Positions 17,752 to 26,505 of a stretch of 64,000 nt of DNA are shown one piece after another. The stretch is taken from positions 26,304-90,303 of the forward strand of contig JACRGD010000005.1 of NCBI GenBank assembly GCA_016212525.1. The letters run 5' to 3'. A model generated the notes under the pieces. That model did not search any database and was not told the DNA's origin. It saw nothing but the letters and a program-made list of their open reading frames with translations. Positions within the stretch are counted from its first letter, which is position 1. Every line of letters starts with the position of its first letter. A program made the translations under genes and the position numbers. The DNA is from Microcaldota archaeon (GTDB lineage: Archaea; Micrarchaeota; Micrarchaeia; Anstonellales; Bilamarchaeaceae).

Positions 17752-18759
17752 ATGAGTTTTGTTTTAGGAAATTATTTAGTTGATCTGCTTGATTCAGATG
17801 ATAAAAAAGAGTCATCTCTGTATCTAAATAATGCTGGTTGGTTAGTGCGAGAAATATGGTGTGATTTGTTATTGTATTCACCGAATTTTAATCAGACTCG
17901 GCTTTCACTCTCTATTGCTTTAGGTATTAGCAACAACTCTGGCGCTTTATATGCTTACAAAAATAATCGAAAAGCAATATCAATTGAAACTCTGCTCATT
18001 TTACTATATTTCTGGAAACACTGTCTAAATAAATCTGATGCGGATTTGCACAAACGCCTCGATGAATTTTTTTATCGTGAGGATTGGACTCTTTCTACTC
18101 ATTCCAAAAATCAAAAAACTCGAGTACCAAAAGTTATCTCACCAAAACTCGCATATCTGATGGGTTGGATGGTAGGGGATGGTCATCTTAAAAAATCTCA
18201 CAACTATCTTGTAAAACTAAGCGAAAAATCTACTGATCAACTAAATTTCGTCTTAAAGCCCCTATTCAAGGAACTCTTTGATATTAATGTGCCTATCTTT
18301 AGGCGTTATAAGAATGGATATGCTCTCCAAGTTGGTTCAAAACCCATTTATCGTTTTTTTAAAAATGTTCTTCAGTTAAAAACTGGCAAAATTCCTGACC
18401 TTGTCTGGCATTTCGATGCTTTAAATAAGCGTTATTTTTTAATGGGTGTTTTTGATGCTGAAGGTCATGTTATCTGTTCTTCTACTTGCCGCAGGGTGGC
18501 TATCTCTCAAAAGGACCCTGTTTTTTTAGAGCAACTCAGAATAATTGGTTCTAGTTTAGGCGTTTTATTTAACTCTCCTGTCAAACACGTGACTCGTTTA
18601 GGTGTTTGGTATTCTATTAATCTTGGATCTACTGTTCAGACACGCAATTTTGCCTCACATGTTGGATCTTTACATGTGGAAAAATCAAAAAAGTTAGAAA
18701 AGTTGGTGACTAGGATAGGATCAAGTGAATCTTGTAGGTCCTCTATCTTATACGGGTAA
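17752..18759 (+). CDS. Free-standing LAGLIDADG homing endonuclease
   Basis: A 335-residue protein with two LAGLIDADG helices: LAYLMGWMVGDG at residues 133-144 and YFLMGVFDAEG at about 228-238. The acidic residues D143 and E237 would be the metal ligands that cut DNA. The first ~110 residues precede the nuclease and include a helix-turn-helix-like segment (SIALGISNNSGALYAYKNNRKAIS), perhaps for DNA recognition or self-regulation. It is not embedded in a host gene or intein: it has its own TATA box and stop codon. Next to it are a hairpin-repeat cluster and an 18-bp direct repeat, so it may mark an insertion hotspot. Codon use looks slightly richer in AAA/TTT than its neighbours. Confidence 0.85.
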   Translation: MSFVLGNYLVDLLDSDDKKESSLYLNNAGWLVREIWCDLLLYSPNFNQTRLSLSIALGISNNSGALYAYKNNRKAISIETLLILLYFWKHCLNKSDADLHKRLDEFFYREDWTLSTHSKNQKTRVPKVISPKLAYLMGWMVGDGHLKKSHNYLVKLSEKSTDQLNFVLKPLFKELFDINVPIFRRYKNGYALQVGSKPIYRFFKNVLQLKTGKIPDLVWHFDALNKRYFLMGVFDAEGHVICSSTCRRVAISQKDPVFLEQLRIIGSSLGVLFNSPVKHVTRLGVWYSINLGSTVQTRNFASHVGSLHVEKSKKLEKLVTRIGSSESCRSSILYG

Positions 18760-18948
18760 TAAGCTAGTGGGTGGGTCGTTGGTGTTTATATGGATTATTG
18801 TGCTGTCTGAGGGTGTTTTGTATGATTTTGGTAAGTCGAGTTGTGGAATGTGGCGCTGATGATTTTGGTAAGTCGAAAGGAGTTAGCCGAGTTGATGTCT
18901 GTCTTGGTGTGCTGATTGCATGAAACATACCATACCAAAGACGAGGTT
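18760..18948. other. Intergenic region with an 18-bp direct repeat
   Basis: Two identical 18-bp copies beginning ATGATTTTGG lie at 18822-18839 and 18859-18876, a 37-bp period. The stretch is G/T-rich, unlike neighbouring spacers. A weak C/D-box-like arrangement (TGATGA at ~18857, CTGA at ~18911) is present but not convincing. Confidence 0.5.
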
Positions 18949-19080
18949 ATGATAATTGAAGATCTAATAGAAGATCTTTTGTCTTTTAATCCAATATTCA
19001 TTAAAGAGATTGAAAATCGTCGACAAGAATCTAAGGCTCATGTTGTGTCTCTAAACGATCTTCGAAAAAAGATTAAGTAG
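18949..19080 (+). CDS. Small antitoxin-like protein (DUF2683-like C terminus)
   Basis: A 43-residue ORF starting at the ATG at 18949 and ending in TAG, preceded by GAGG at a good distance. The sequence NPIFIKEIENRRQE...VSLNDLRKKIK resembles the C-terminal half of small archaeal antitoxin-like proteins, in which a PEFIxEL helix is followed by SxxDLRK. It lacks the N-terminal DNA-binding half, so it may be a truncated remnant or a minimal form. No toxin gene is adjacent. It lies between the LAGLIDADG gene and the lysine operon. Confidence 0.5.
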   Translation: MIIEDLIEDLLSFNPIFIKEIENRRQESKAHVVSLNDLRKKIK

Positions 19081-19101
19081 TTAGTCTAGTCCAAATATTT
19101 C

Positions 19102-20106
19102 CTATTTTTTCAATTCTTTAATTATATTTTGAATCATTTCGCTCGTTTTCGCAGTTCCACCAACATCCTTGGTCTTAATTCCCTTTTCATAAGTTGCATC
19201 TATTGCGTTTTCGAGTTGTTTTGCCTCTGCACTGTGACCTAGATATTCAAGCATCATTGCAGTTGCCCTAAGCATTCCTGTCGGGTTAACGACGTCCATT
19301 CCAGCATATTTAGGTGCAGAGCCATGAACTGGTTCAAATAATGCATGTTTAAGTCCAATATTGGCTGAAGGCGCGACACCAAGACCTCCAATTAGTGCAG
19401 ATGCCTCGTCAGAAAGTATGTCTCCAAACAAGTTTGTCGTTACGATAACTTCGAAATCTGTTGGTGATTTGATTAATCGCATGGCTACCGAATCAACTAG
19501 GGCATCTTCGCAAACTATTTCTTTGTACTCTGATGCCACATTGCGACCAACTTCGAGAAACAATCCATCGCTCTTTCTTAGTACATTTGCCTTGTGGACC
19601 AGTGTGACTTTTTTGAATCCTTTGGCTTTTGCCTCATCAAAAGCGAATCTGACGATCCGCTCGCTGCCTTTGCGGGTTATGACTCGAAGCGACGTAGCCC
19701 GGTCGGCTGTGGCTTCTTCAATTCCGCTATACATGCCCTCAGTATTCTCGCGAACGATGACAAAATTGAGTTTTGGAAATGGTAAATCGACATTTGGAAG
19801 CGAGACAAAAGGCCGCAAATTGGCATACAAATCAAGTGCCTTTCGCAAGCCAATTATCGCACTTTTATAATTCTCTATATTTGGGGGAGTAGTTACTGCA
19901 CAAAAGAGTATCGCATCGCATTCTTTCGCCTTGTTTACTGTTTCGTTTGGTAGTGCAGTTCCGTGTTTTTTGTATGTTTCGTATCCTGCTTCGCCCTCTA
20001 TCCATTCTACTTCAACAAGTGCATCGACAACCTTGCGTGCATGTGCCATCAATTCAGGCCCGACTCCATCGCCATTGATGAACATTACTTTCTTTTTTGG
20101 TGTCAT
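19102..20106 (-). CDS. hicdh: Homoisocitrate dehydrogenase (isocitrate/isopropylmalate dehydrogenase family)
   Basis: A 334-residue beta-decarboxylating dehydrogenase. It would oxidise homoisocitrate to 2-oxoadipate with NAD(P) in lysine synthesis. Visible motifs: GDGVGPE at the N terminus, RENTEGMYSG (residues ~118-127), the catalytic Lys in VHKANVL, the metal-binding Asp residues in TTNLFGDILSDEAS, and the cofactor motif FEPVHGSAPKYAG near 257. The last gene of the lysine operon, it overlaps the small homoaconitase subunit by ATGA (20103-20106). Isopropylmalate or isocitrate could also be used by this family; operon context decides for homoisocitrate. Confidence 0.85.
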   Translation of the reverse strand: MTPKKKVMFINGDGVGPELMAHARKVVDALVEVEWIEGEAGYETYKKHGTALPNETVNKAKECDAILFCAVTTPPNIENYKSAIIGLRKALDLYANLRPFVSLPNVDLPFPKLNFVIVRENTEGMYSGIEEATADRATSLRVITRKGSERIVRFAFDEAKAKGFKKVTLVHKANVLRKSDGLFLEVGRNVASEYKEIVCEDALVDSVAMRLIKSPTDFEVIVTTNLFGDILSDEASALIGGLGVAPSANIGLKHALFEPVHGSAPKYAGMDVVNPTGMLRATAMMLEYLGHSAEAKQLENAIDATYEKGIKTKDVGGTAKTSEMIQNIIKELKK

Positions 20107-20600
20107 TTGGCTCCCTCTAGTTCTTCAAGTTTGTGGTGCTTAAGGAATCCCAGTATTCCTCCGTATTCCTTGAACTTTTTGACAATTGGAGAGACGACTA
20201 CGGGTGCAGTTTTGTTCTTTGTTTTGTTTATGATCTGCGTATCTGTGATCTCAATCTGATCTTCTTCAGAAATGGCATCAACAAACTCGCTGGGGGCAAC
20301 CAGGGCAACGACTCCGTTGTTTATGCAGTTACGATAGAAAATCCTTGCAAACGACTTTGCAATAATGGCCGAAATTCTATTGGCCTTAAATGCCATGACT
20401 GCCGTCTCACGAGAAGAGCCGCAGCCAAAGTTTCTTCCTCCTACGACAATATCTCCTGGTTTCACCTGCTTTGCATACTCCGGTCGGTGCTCGATAAATG
20501 CAATTTTTCCCAGTTCTTCTATGTCATTTGTCATGTTATATCTGCCCGGAGTCATCAAATCCGTATTTATAGAATCGCCAAATTTCCAAATTCTCGTCAT
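20103..20600 (-). CDS. lysU: Homoaconitase small subunit
   Basis: A 165-residue swivelling domain of the homoaconitase/isopropylmalate isomerase type, which together with the large subunit converts homocitrate to homoisocitrate. The signature GGRNFGCGSSRE is at about residues 50-61, followed by SFARIFYRNCINNG. The ATG at 20600 is chosen over one at 20609 because it matches the family N terminus (RIWKFGDSINTD). The substrate-recognition loop, after TPGRY, reads YNMT rather than the YLR/YLV types I know from characterised members, so specificity rests on the operon. Confidence 0.85.
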   Translation of the reverse strand: MTRIWKFGDSINTDLMTPGRYNMTNDIEELGKIAFIEHRPEYAKQVKPGDIVVGGRNFGCGSSRETAVMAFKANRISAIIAKSFARIFYRNCINNGVVALVAPSEFVDAISEEDQIEITDTQIINKTKNKTAPVVVSPIVKKFKEYGGILGFLKHHKLEELEGAK

Positions 20601-20651
20601 AATAATCATCTCTATTTTCCTTTATTTCTCCATTTCTTTTGCGTTTTCTTT

Positions 20652-21905
20652 CTATCTTTGCATGTATTTTCTTGGATCTGCAATTTTTCCTGCAATTGCC
20701 GATGCAACTGCTGTTGCCGGAGATGCCAGGTATATTTGCGCCTTGGGTGATCCCATTCTCCCGGTAAAGTTTCGATTGCTGGTGCTGACACACACGTCAT
20801 TATCATCAAGAACTCCCATGTGCCGGCCAAGACATGCTCCGCATCCGGGAGAAGTTACTATTGCTCCCGCCTTTGAAAATTCTTCCAAATATCCCGCACG
20901 TAGCGCCTGCTCATAGACCTGTCTGCTTGCGGGAGTTACGAACATTTTTATCCCGTCTGCAACTTTTCTGCCCTTAATCATCTTGTATGCAATTTCCAAA
21001 TCCTCAATTCTGCAGTTTGTACACGAACCAAGGAAAACCTGAGTAATTTCGGTTCCCTCGACCTGACTAACCGGAACATCACGGTCTATGTCCGGTGGTT
21101 TAGCGACCGTTGGTTCAATCTTTGAAATGTCATAAGTTAGAACGTCTGCGAATTGGGCATCTGGATCTGATCTAAGGAATTCGAACTGCTGAGCTCTGCC
21201 CTGGATTTCTAAGTATCTTGCAGTCTGCTCGTCTGCCGGGACAATGCCTGTTTTAGCACCCATTTCCGCGCACATATTACATAGGGTCAGCCGCGATGGA
21301 ACGTTCATTTTCGTCAGAGCCTTTCCGCCAAATTCAATGACCTTGTAGTTCGCTCCCTCTGCTGAAAGCTCCTTTGCGATCGAGAGGATGACATCTTTAG
21401 TATAGACTCCAAAATCAAGCGAACCTTCAAGATTAATCTTAATGGTTTCCGGTACTCGAACCCATGCTTTTCCGGTTGCCATTGCTACTGCAGCATCGGT
21501 TGATCCAAAACCCGCGCAGAAAGCTCCCAACCCGCCGCCTGTTGGCGTGTGGCTGTCGGCTCCCAAAAGGAATGTATTGGGTCGTAGGAATCGTTCGGCC
21601 ATGACCTGATGACAGACTCCATCTGTGTATATCTTGATTCCCTGTTCTTTTGCAAATTGTCTGATTTTTGTGTGGAGCGCTGCTGCCTGGGTACTTGGAG
21701 CCGGATATGCATGATCAAAGAAAATATGGATTTTATCCGGATCAAAAACTTTCTTTGCGATCTGATGAAACGGGTCTATTGCCCATGCGCACGTTGTATC
21801 ATGCGCCAGAACATAATCGACATTGACTACTGCCAAATCGCCAATCGAAACTTTTCTGCCTGCTTTGGAAGAGAATATTTTTTCCGTTATAGTCTGTCCG
21901 CTCAT
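20652..21905 (-). CDS. lysT: Homoaconitase large subunit
   Basis: A 417-residue [4Fe-4S] hydro-lyase subunit. The three cluster cysteines are in FLGSCTNC (one) and SPGCGACLG (two), in the usual places near residues 285 and 345. ADSHTPTGGGLGAF and the start MSGQTITEKIFS are typical of the isopropylmalate isomerase/homoaconitase group. The ATG at 21905 is preferred over one three codons upstream. It lies 51 bases ahead of the small subunit gene and works with it in the second and third steps of the aminoadipate pathway. Confidence 0.88.
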   Translation of the reverse strand: MSGQTITEKIFSSKAGRKVSIGDLAVVNVDYVLAHDTTCAWAIDPFHQIAKKVFDPDKIHIFFDHAYPAPSTQAAALHTKIRQFAKEQGIKIYTDGVCHQVMAERFLRPNTFLLGADSHTPTGGGLGAFCAGFGSTDAAVAMATGKAWVRVPETIKINLEGSLDFGVYTKDVILSIAKELSAEGANYKVIEFGGKALTKMNVPSRLTLCNMCAEMGAKTGIVPADEQTARYLEIQGRAQQFEFLRSDPDAQFADVLTYDISKIEPTVAKPPDIDRDVPVSQVEGTEITQVFLGSCTNCRIEDLEIAYKMIKGRKVADGIKMFVTPASRQVYEQALRAGYLEEFSKAGAIVTSPGCGACLGRHMGVLDDNDVCVSTSNRNFTGRMGSPKAQIYLASPATAVASAIAGKIADPRKYMQR

Positions 21906-21966
21906 AAAATTCAACTCTGATGTTCCATTTCGCTCCGTTATTTTCTATTTTCCCCGTTTTGTTTTC

Positions 21967-22218
21967 TTATTTCTGATGACTCTCGAGAACCAGATATGTG
22001 CTGGTTTCAGTAACGCCCTTACATGCCCGAATTGCCTCGAGAGTGTCGTTCACCTGTTTGACCGAATGCGATTTGACAAGAACCATCAAGTCATATGCTC
22101 CTGTAAGTTCCCAAACCTGGCTAACTCCCGAAATGGGCATTATGCCTGCAACTATGTCTGCAGTCTTTATTTTTTCCTCTGTTACTACTCCGATGATTAC
22201 GCTTACTGTGTTTTCCAT
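21967..22218 (-). CDS. Stand-alone RAM domain (Lrp/AsnC ligand-binding) protein
   Basis: An 83-residue protein consisting only of the effector-binding RAM domain found at the C terminus of Lrp/AsnC regulators: VSVIIGVVT at the start, VWELTGAYDLMVLVKS in the middle, and VxxTSTYLVLE at the end. It has no DNA-binding helix-turn-helix. The ATG at 22218 fits this fold better than an upstream one at 22236. Its place inside the lysine operon suggests that it senses lysine or an intermediate and may act with the divergent Lrp/AsnC regulator at 28842; that partnership is inference. Confidence 0.85.
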   Translation of the reverse strand: MENTVSVIIGVVTEEKIKTADIVAGIMPISGVSQVWELTGAYDLMVLVKSHSVKQVNDTLEAIRACKGVTETSTYLVLESHQK

Positions 22219-22239
22219 GTCTCTACACCCATACAAATA

Positions 22240-23322
22240 TTACAATTCAAATTCAAATACGTCTCCTTTCTTTTCCTTTAGTCTTGCAATTGCCTTTTCT
22301 ATTTGTGAATCGCTTAGGCCAAGCTTTAATTCAGATGAAAGATATTTGATGACATTTCTGCCAGAATATTCTCCGACAACAAATCTTCTTCTCTGTCCGA
22401 CCGTTTCTGGAGAAAATGCCTCGTATGCCTTTCCATCTGATTTAAGAACCGCGCCAAGATGCGTTCCGCCTTTATGTCTAAAGACGCTCTCTCCGACCAC
22501 TGGACTAAATGCATCGCAATAGAGGCCCGTGTAATCTCCAAATAATTTCGAGAGGTGATGCAATCTTGTTACATTAAGGTCCGTTCGCTGATCATAAAGG
22601 ACCCGCAATGCCATAGCCACTTCTGCTAGTTTTGGTATTCCTGCCCGCTCGCCCGCGCCATTTATGCATGCGTGTATGCAATTGGCTCCAGCTTCTACTC
22701 CTGCGAGCGAGTTTGCTAATGCAAGGCCCAAATCATTGTGGCAATGAACGTCCAGATTGGCTTTTGGAACCTGCTGGTGGACTTCCGAGACAAGTGAATA
22801 CATTGACGAGGGTGTCATTATTCCAACTGTATCCGTTATCGAAATCCGGTCTGCACCCCGCTCGTGTACTGCCTTGACCATTTCTGCGAGATATTTAGCA
22901 TCTGTTCTGGACGCATCCTCGCATGTGAATCGCATCTTTAGCCCGTGGCTCTTGGCATAATCGATCGATTCGCCCGCCCGATTTAGTGCATCTTCCCTTG
23001 TTGTATGTAATTTGTGCTCCAGATGAATGTCGGAAGTCGAGAGAAATATCGCAATCCATTCTGGATCCAGTTTTAGTAAGAGGTCGATGTCGCTCTTCAT
23101 CGCTCTCCCATGGAGTATTAGTTTGGCCTTAAGGCTCGCGTCTTTGAGCTCTTTTGCAGTTTCCATCATGCTTTGCGAGACGATCGGTGAGAGCTCGATA
23201 AAATCGACTCCAAGCGCATCTAATTCCGTTCCTATTTTTACTGCCTGCTCCTTGCTAAAGCGAACTTTAGTTGCCTGCTGTCCTTCCCGAAGAGTAGAGT
23301 CTAATATGAGTATCTTGTCCAT
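22240..23322 (-). CDS. hcs: Homocitrate synthase
   Basis: A 360-residue member of the DRE-TIM metallolyase family. It would condense acetyl-CoA with 2-oxoglutarate, the entry step of lysine synthesis. Motifs: STLREGQQ at residues 9-16 (the acetyl-CoA/metal region), HCHNDLGLALAN near 195 with the metal-binding His pair, and GAGERAGIPKLAE. The start is directly at the stop of lysK with no gap. Isopropylmalate and citramalate synthases share these motifs, but the surrounding LysW-pathway genes support homocitrate synthase. Confidence 0.85.
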   Translation of the reverse strand: MDKILILDSTLREGQQATKVRFSKEQAVKIGTELDALGVDFIELSPIVSQSMMETAKELKDASLKAKLILHGRAMKSDIDLLLKLDPEWIAIFLSTSDIHLEHKLHTTREDALNRAGESIDYAKSHGLKMRFTCEDASRTDAKYLAEMVKAVHERGADRISITDTVGIMTPSSMYSLVSEVHQQVPKANLDVHCHNDLGLALANSLAGVEAGANCIHACINGAGERAGIPKLAEVAMALRVLYDQRTDLNVTRLHHLSKLFGDYTGLYCDAFSPVVGESVFRHKGGTHLGAVLKSDGKAYEAFSPETVGQRRRFVVGEYSGRNVIKYLSSELKLGLSDSQIEKAIARLKEKKGDVFEFEL

Positions 23323-24435
23323 TTATTCCTCCTCCTTGCGCACTGCTGCCGTCTGTTTTATGAGATCTTTTAGAACCAAAATCGCCAGTTCATAATCTGA
23401 CCATCGCAGATATTCCCGATCTGTGTGATCGAGTTTTGAATCTCCCGGGCCATAGGCGATAGTGGGTATTTTAGCATCCATCGTTATGTTCATATCCGCG
23501 CTGCCGGATTTCCTTAGATATCTTGGGGTTATCTTCTGACTTCTTGCTGCACCTACCATCCGTCTGACTAGTGGATCGTTAAGCGAAATTTCACAGCCCG
23601 ACAGTTGTTCTGTATTTTCGAAATCGATCTTTAGTCCAGCTGGTGCAAGAGAGATGAGAAGTTCACGTATCTCTGTCGTGCTTCTGGTTGGCGGGATTCG
23701 GACATCAATGAAGAAATCCAGCGAATCAGGAATCGAGTTGAGTGAGTTTTTCTTTCCGTATTCGATGTGGGTTATGTTGAATATTACTGATTCGAATGCG
23801 TGGTTGCGCGGGAACTCTGTGGAGAGTTTCTGCTGATATTCGACGAGTTTTTCAATGGGATTCTCTGTTTTCATGCCTGCGTGTGCACTCTCCCCTCTGA
23901 CGCTAGCGTGAACAAGTATTCTGCCCTTATATGCAATAGTTATTCCATCGCAATTCGATGGTTCTCCATTGACTGCGTATTTTGGTTTTATATATTTTAG
24001 CAGCTCGCGTATTCCTACTGAGATTGGTGCTTCTTCCTCTGTTACTCCAGCGACGATGAGTTTTATTCCCTCTGGCGGATTTGCACTTGCTTCGATGTAG
24101 CTGGCTACACATCCCTTTGCATCTACCGCACCCCGTCCGCTGATTCCCTCATTATCTGTTTTCACTGGCCAAAATCCAGCTACTGTATCTAAATGAGAAA
24201 ATAGTAACAGATCCGCATTTGGGTCTTTTCTATAATCGTAGTTTGCACCTACAACATTTCCTGCGGAGTCGATATCTACATATTTGTATCCCAATTCTCG
24301 CATTCGCTTTGCACAAACTTCTGCCGCTGCCCTCTCTTGCCCAGAAAAACTTTGAGTCTGGACTAATTCTTCGAGGAATCGATGCGAGGCTGGTGAGCTG
24401 TCGTGTTCGTGCTTTCTTTTATCTGTTGCAATCAT
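23323..24435 (-). CDS. lysK: LysK, [LysW]-lysine hydrolase (M20 family)
   Basis: A 370-residue M20 metallopeptidase that releases lysine from the carrier protein LysW. Metal-binding motifs are visible: FSHLDTV (~79-85), GRGAVDAKG (~98-106), the catalytic pair in VTEEEAPI (~129), and DVRIPPTRS. A central dimerisation domain (HASVRGESAHAGMKTENPIEKL) carries the conserved His and Gly. The start overlaps the lysJ stop as ATGA. In some archaea the same enzyme also releases ornithine; no arginine genes are visible here. Confidence 0.87.
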   Translation of the reverse strand: MIATDKRKHEHDSSPASHRFLEELVQTQSFSGQERAAAEVCAKRMRELGYKYVDIDSAGNVVGANYDYRKDPNADLLLFSHLDTVAGFWPVKTDNEGISGRGAVDAKGCVASYIEASANPPEGIKLIVAGVTEEEAPISVGIRELLKYIKPKYAVNGEPSNCDGITIAYKGRILVHASVRGESAHAGMKTENPIEKLVEYQQKLSTEFPRNHAFESVIFNITHIEYGKKNSLNSIPDSLDFFIDVRIPPTRSTTEIRELLISLAPAGLKIDFENTEQLSGCEISLNDPLVRRMVGAARSQKITPRYLRKSGSADMNITMDAKIPTIAYGPGDSKLDHTDREYLRWSDYELAILVLKDLIKQTAAVRKEEE

Positions 24436-25616
24436 GGTAAAACCGACTCCAGTATTCCTAATGCTTCTTCGTAAACTTCCCGCGTTGTATTAAGAGGCGG
24501 GAGCATTCGAAGTGTCGTATCTCCGGCAGTCAAAATCAAAAGACCCTTTGCCTGTGCTGCCTTTACGATTGGTGTACTCTCAACTTTGAGTTCAAGCCCG
24601 ATAAAGAGGCCTTTGCCACGAACCTGAACGATCGATGGTTTTCGTGTCATCATCTGCTGGAGTTTTTGGGAAAGCCACAAGCCATTCTCATCTGCTCGCT
24701 CAAGTAATTTTTCATCTTCAATTGCCTTTATTGTAGCATTCGCAGCAGCGCATGCAAACGGATTTCCTCCGAAGGTCGATCCATGCTCAAGGTTCTTAAA
24801 GACGCAAAATTCCTCGTTTGCAATTGCTGCTCCGATTGGAACTCCGCCTCCAAGTCCTTTAGCCAAAGTAACGACATCTGGATAAACTCCTACATTTTCA
24901 AATGAAAAGAACTTACCTGTTCGTCCCATACCTGCCTGAACCTCGTCAAAGACAAGCAGCGTTCCTTTTTGGCTACAGATCTCGCGGGCTGCGCTTAGGA
25001 ATGCAACATCTGCAGGCCGTATTCCTCCTTCGCCCTGAATCACTTCGAGAAATACCGCTGCCGTTTCTTCTGTTACTGCATTTCTAAGGCCCTCAATATC
25101 GTTCATTCTGATCCTTGTAATTGGTCCGATCAGAGGTTCGAATCTCTCTCGATATTTTAGTTTAAATGTTAATGCAAGACTTCCGGCCGTTCTGCCATGA
25201 AACCCATTCATCGCTGCAACTAGTGCCTTGCGGCCTGTTTTGGCACGGGCAAGTTTAATTGCGGCTTCGTTTGCCTCTGTTCCAGAGTTGCAAAGAAAAA
25301 TCTTTCCGCTTTTTCCGCTTGCACTTCGCCAGCGTGATTCGAGACTCTCTAGTAATCTTGTTCTCTCTCCATTTGCAAATGCTTCATTGCAGGTTATCAT
25401 TTTTGATGCCTGCTCCGCGAGTGCCTGTTTTAAGCCCGGGTGGTTGTGGCCAAGAATTGCGACGCCGATACCACTTGTAAAGTCGATGTATCTTTTGCCC
25501 TCTACGTCCCAGACTATGCTTCCCTCTCCGCGCGAGAGTGCGATGTCCCTTTTCTTATAGACTCCCATTTCTAATTTTGTTTCCCGCTCAACTAGAGATG
25601 CGTTTGTTTCGTTCAT
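24432..25616 (-). CDS. lysJ: LysJ, [LysW]-aminoadipate semialdehyde aminotransferase
   Basis: A 394-residue class III PLP aminotransferase. It would convert LysW-bound aminoadipate semialdehyde to LysW-lysine. The PLP-binding Lys is in TLAKGLGGGVPIGA (~250), preceded by the conserved Asp in VFDEVQAGMGRTG. CNSGTEANEAAIKLAR (~110) and HGRTAGSLALT are also typical. The ATG at 25616 is chosen over the upstream TTG at 25625. It is close in sequence to acetylornithine aminotransferases, so double use in arginine synthesis is possible. Confidence 0.87.
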   Translation of the reverse strand: MNETNASLVERETKLEMGVYKKRDIALSRGEGSIVWDVEGKRYIDFTSGIGVAILGHNHPGLKQALAEQASKMITCNEAFANGERTRLLESLESRWRSASGKSGKIFLCNSGTEANEAAIKLARAKTGRKALVAAMNGFHGRTAGSLALTFKLKYRERFEPLIGPITRIRMNDIEGLRNAVTEETAAVFLEVIQGEGGIRPADVAFLSAAREICSQKGTLLVFDEVQAGMGRTGKFFSFENVGVYPDVVTLAKGLGGGVPIGAAIANEEFCVFKNLEHGSTFGGNPFACAAANATIKAIEDEKLLERADENGLWLSQKLQQMMTRKPSIVQVRGKGLFIGLELKVESTPIVKAAQAKGLLILTAGDTTLRMLPPLNTTREVYEEALGILESVLP

Positions 25617-25621
25617 AAATA

Positions 25622-26494
25622 TCAATTCTCCTCGCTATTTCCAATTTCTTTGCGATTGGCAGTTATGTGCGTTCCGGATCCGTCAAGTGCTTTGCTTAGT
25701 GGCGCCTCGGTCTTGCCATTCCCAATTACTACTCTCTGGACTCCGCCATCAATTGCTTCTGCGCAGGCGAACAATTTCTTTTTCATTCCGCCAGATGCCT
25801 TGCCACCGCCTGCAATTTCTATTGCCTCTGTTAGCTGGGCTCGAGTGAGCGAACTGACTAAATCGTTCGGGAAGTTTTTGTAATATCCATCAACATCTGT
25901 GAGCATGACTACTGTATTGGCCTTTAGTTCAGATCCAATCTTTGCCGCAAGCCGATCTCCATCTATGTTGAGTAGGCTCGTTTCACCAAGTGCCAGTGCT
26001 GCAACTACCGGAACATATCCTTCGCGAAGCAATGTGCGCAACAGTCCACCATTTATCTTTTCAATTTTGCCTGTGTAATCATCCCTTACGATTTTCTGTT
26101 TTCCGCTTTCGTCAACTGATGTGATTATCTTCTGCTTTGCCTCGATCAATCTACCATCACAGCCCGAGAGCCCGATTGCATTTACTCCTGTTGTATTGAG
26201 CGAGACTACCAGCCTGGAATTCGCTTCTCCCCTTAGTGCAAGTGTATATGCTTGGAGGACCTCTGCATTGGTGTAACGCGATTTGAATCCACCTGGCGAA
26301 GTGATGAATTTGGGTGTTATGTTAAGTCGCTTGCAGAGTTCATTGATCTGTGCGCTTCCGCCATGAACAACTACTATCGAGTATTTTGATTGTAATGATG
26401 CAATGTCCTTTGCAATTTCCTCCGGCTGTTGCGCAGTGCTGCCACCAATCTTGACGACTATAATTGGGCGTTCGTTCGTTTGTGTGTTTGTCAT
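25622..26494 (-). CDS. lysZ: LysZ, [LysW]-aminoadipate kinase
   Basis: A 290-residue amino-acid kinase of the N-acetylglutamate kinase fold that phosphorylates the side carboxylate of LysW-aminoadipate. VVKIGGS near residue 12, VVHGGSAQINEL, and the ATP-site region VVMLTDVDGYYKNF are visible. The ATG at 26494 is chosen because an AGGTG ribosome site ends 8 bases before it; other in-frame starts at 26500 and 26533 are too close to or upstream of that site. It is placed between lysY and lysJ. Confidence 0.87.
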   Translation of the reverse strand: MTNTQTNERPIIVVKIGGSTAQQPEEIAKDIASLQSKYSIVVVHGGSAQINELCKRLNITPKFITSPGGFKSRYTNAEVLQAYTLALRGEANSRLVVSLNTTGVNAIGLSGCDGRLIEAKQKIITSVDESGKQKIVRDDYTGKIEKINGGLLRTLLREGYVPVVAALALGETSLLNIDGDRLAAKIGSELKANTVVMLTDVDGYYKNFPNDLVSSLTRAQLTEAIEIAGGGKASGGMKKKLFACAEAIDGGVQRVVIGNGKTEAPLSKALDGSGTHITANRKEIGNSEEN

Positions 26495-26505
26495 GTGCAT
26501 TACAC

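Noticed and set aside
17375..17783. Arg/Ser-rich frames through the GC-rich repeat cluster on both strands
   Set aside because: They arise from the GCGAAGC repeats; composition is extreme and no start with a ribosome site fits.
18857..18914. C/D box small RNA (TGATGA ... CTGA)
   Set aside because: The internal boxes are poor, guide lengths are uneven and there is no terminal stem. The first box is part of the 18-bp direct repeat.
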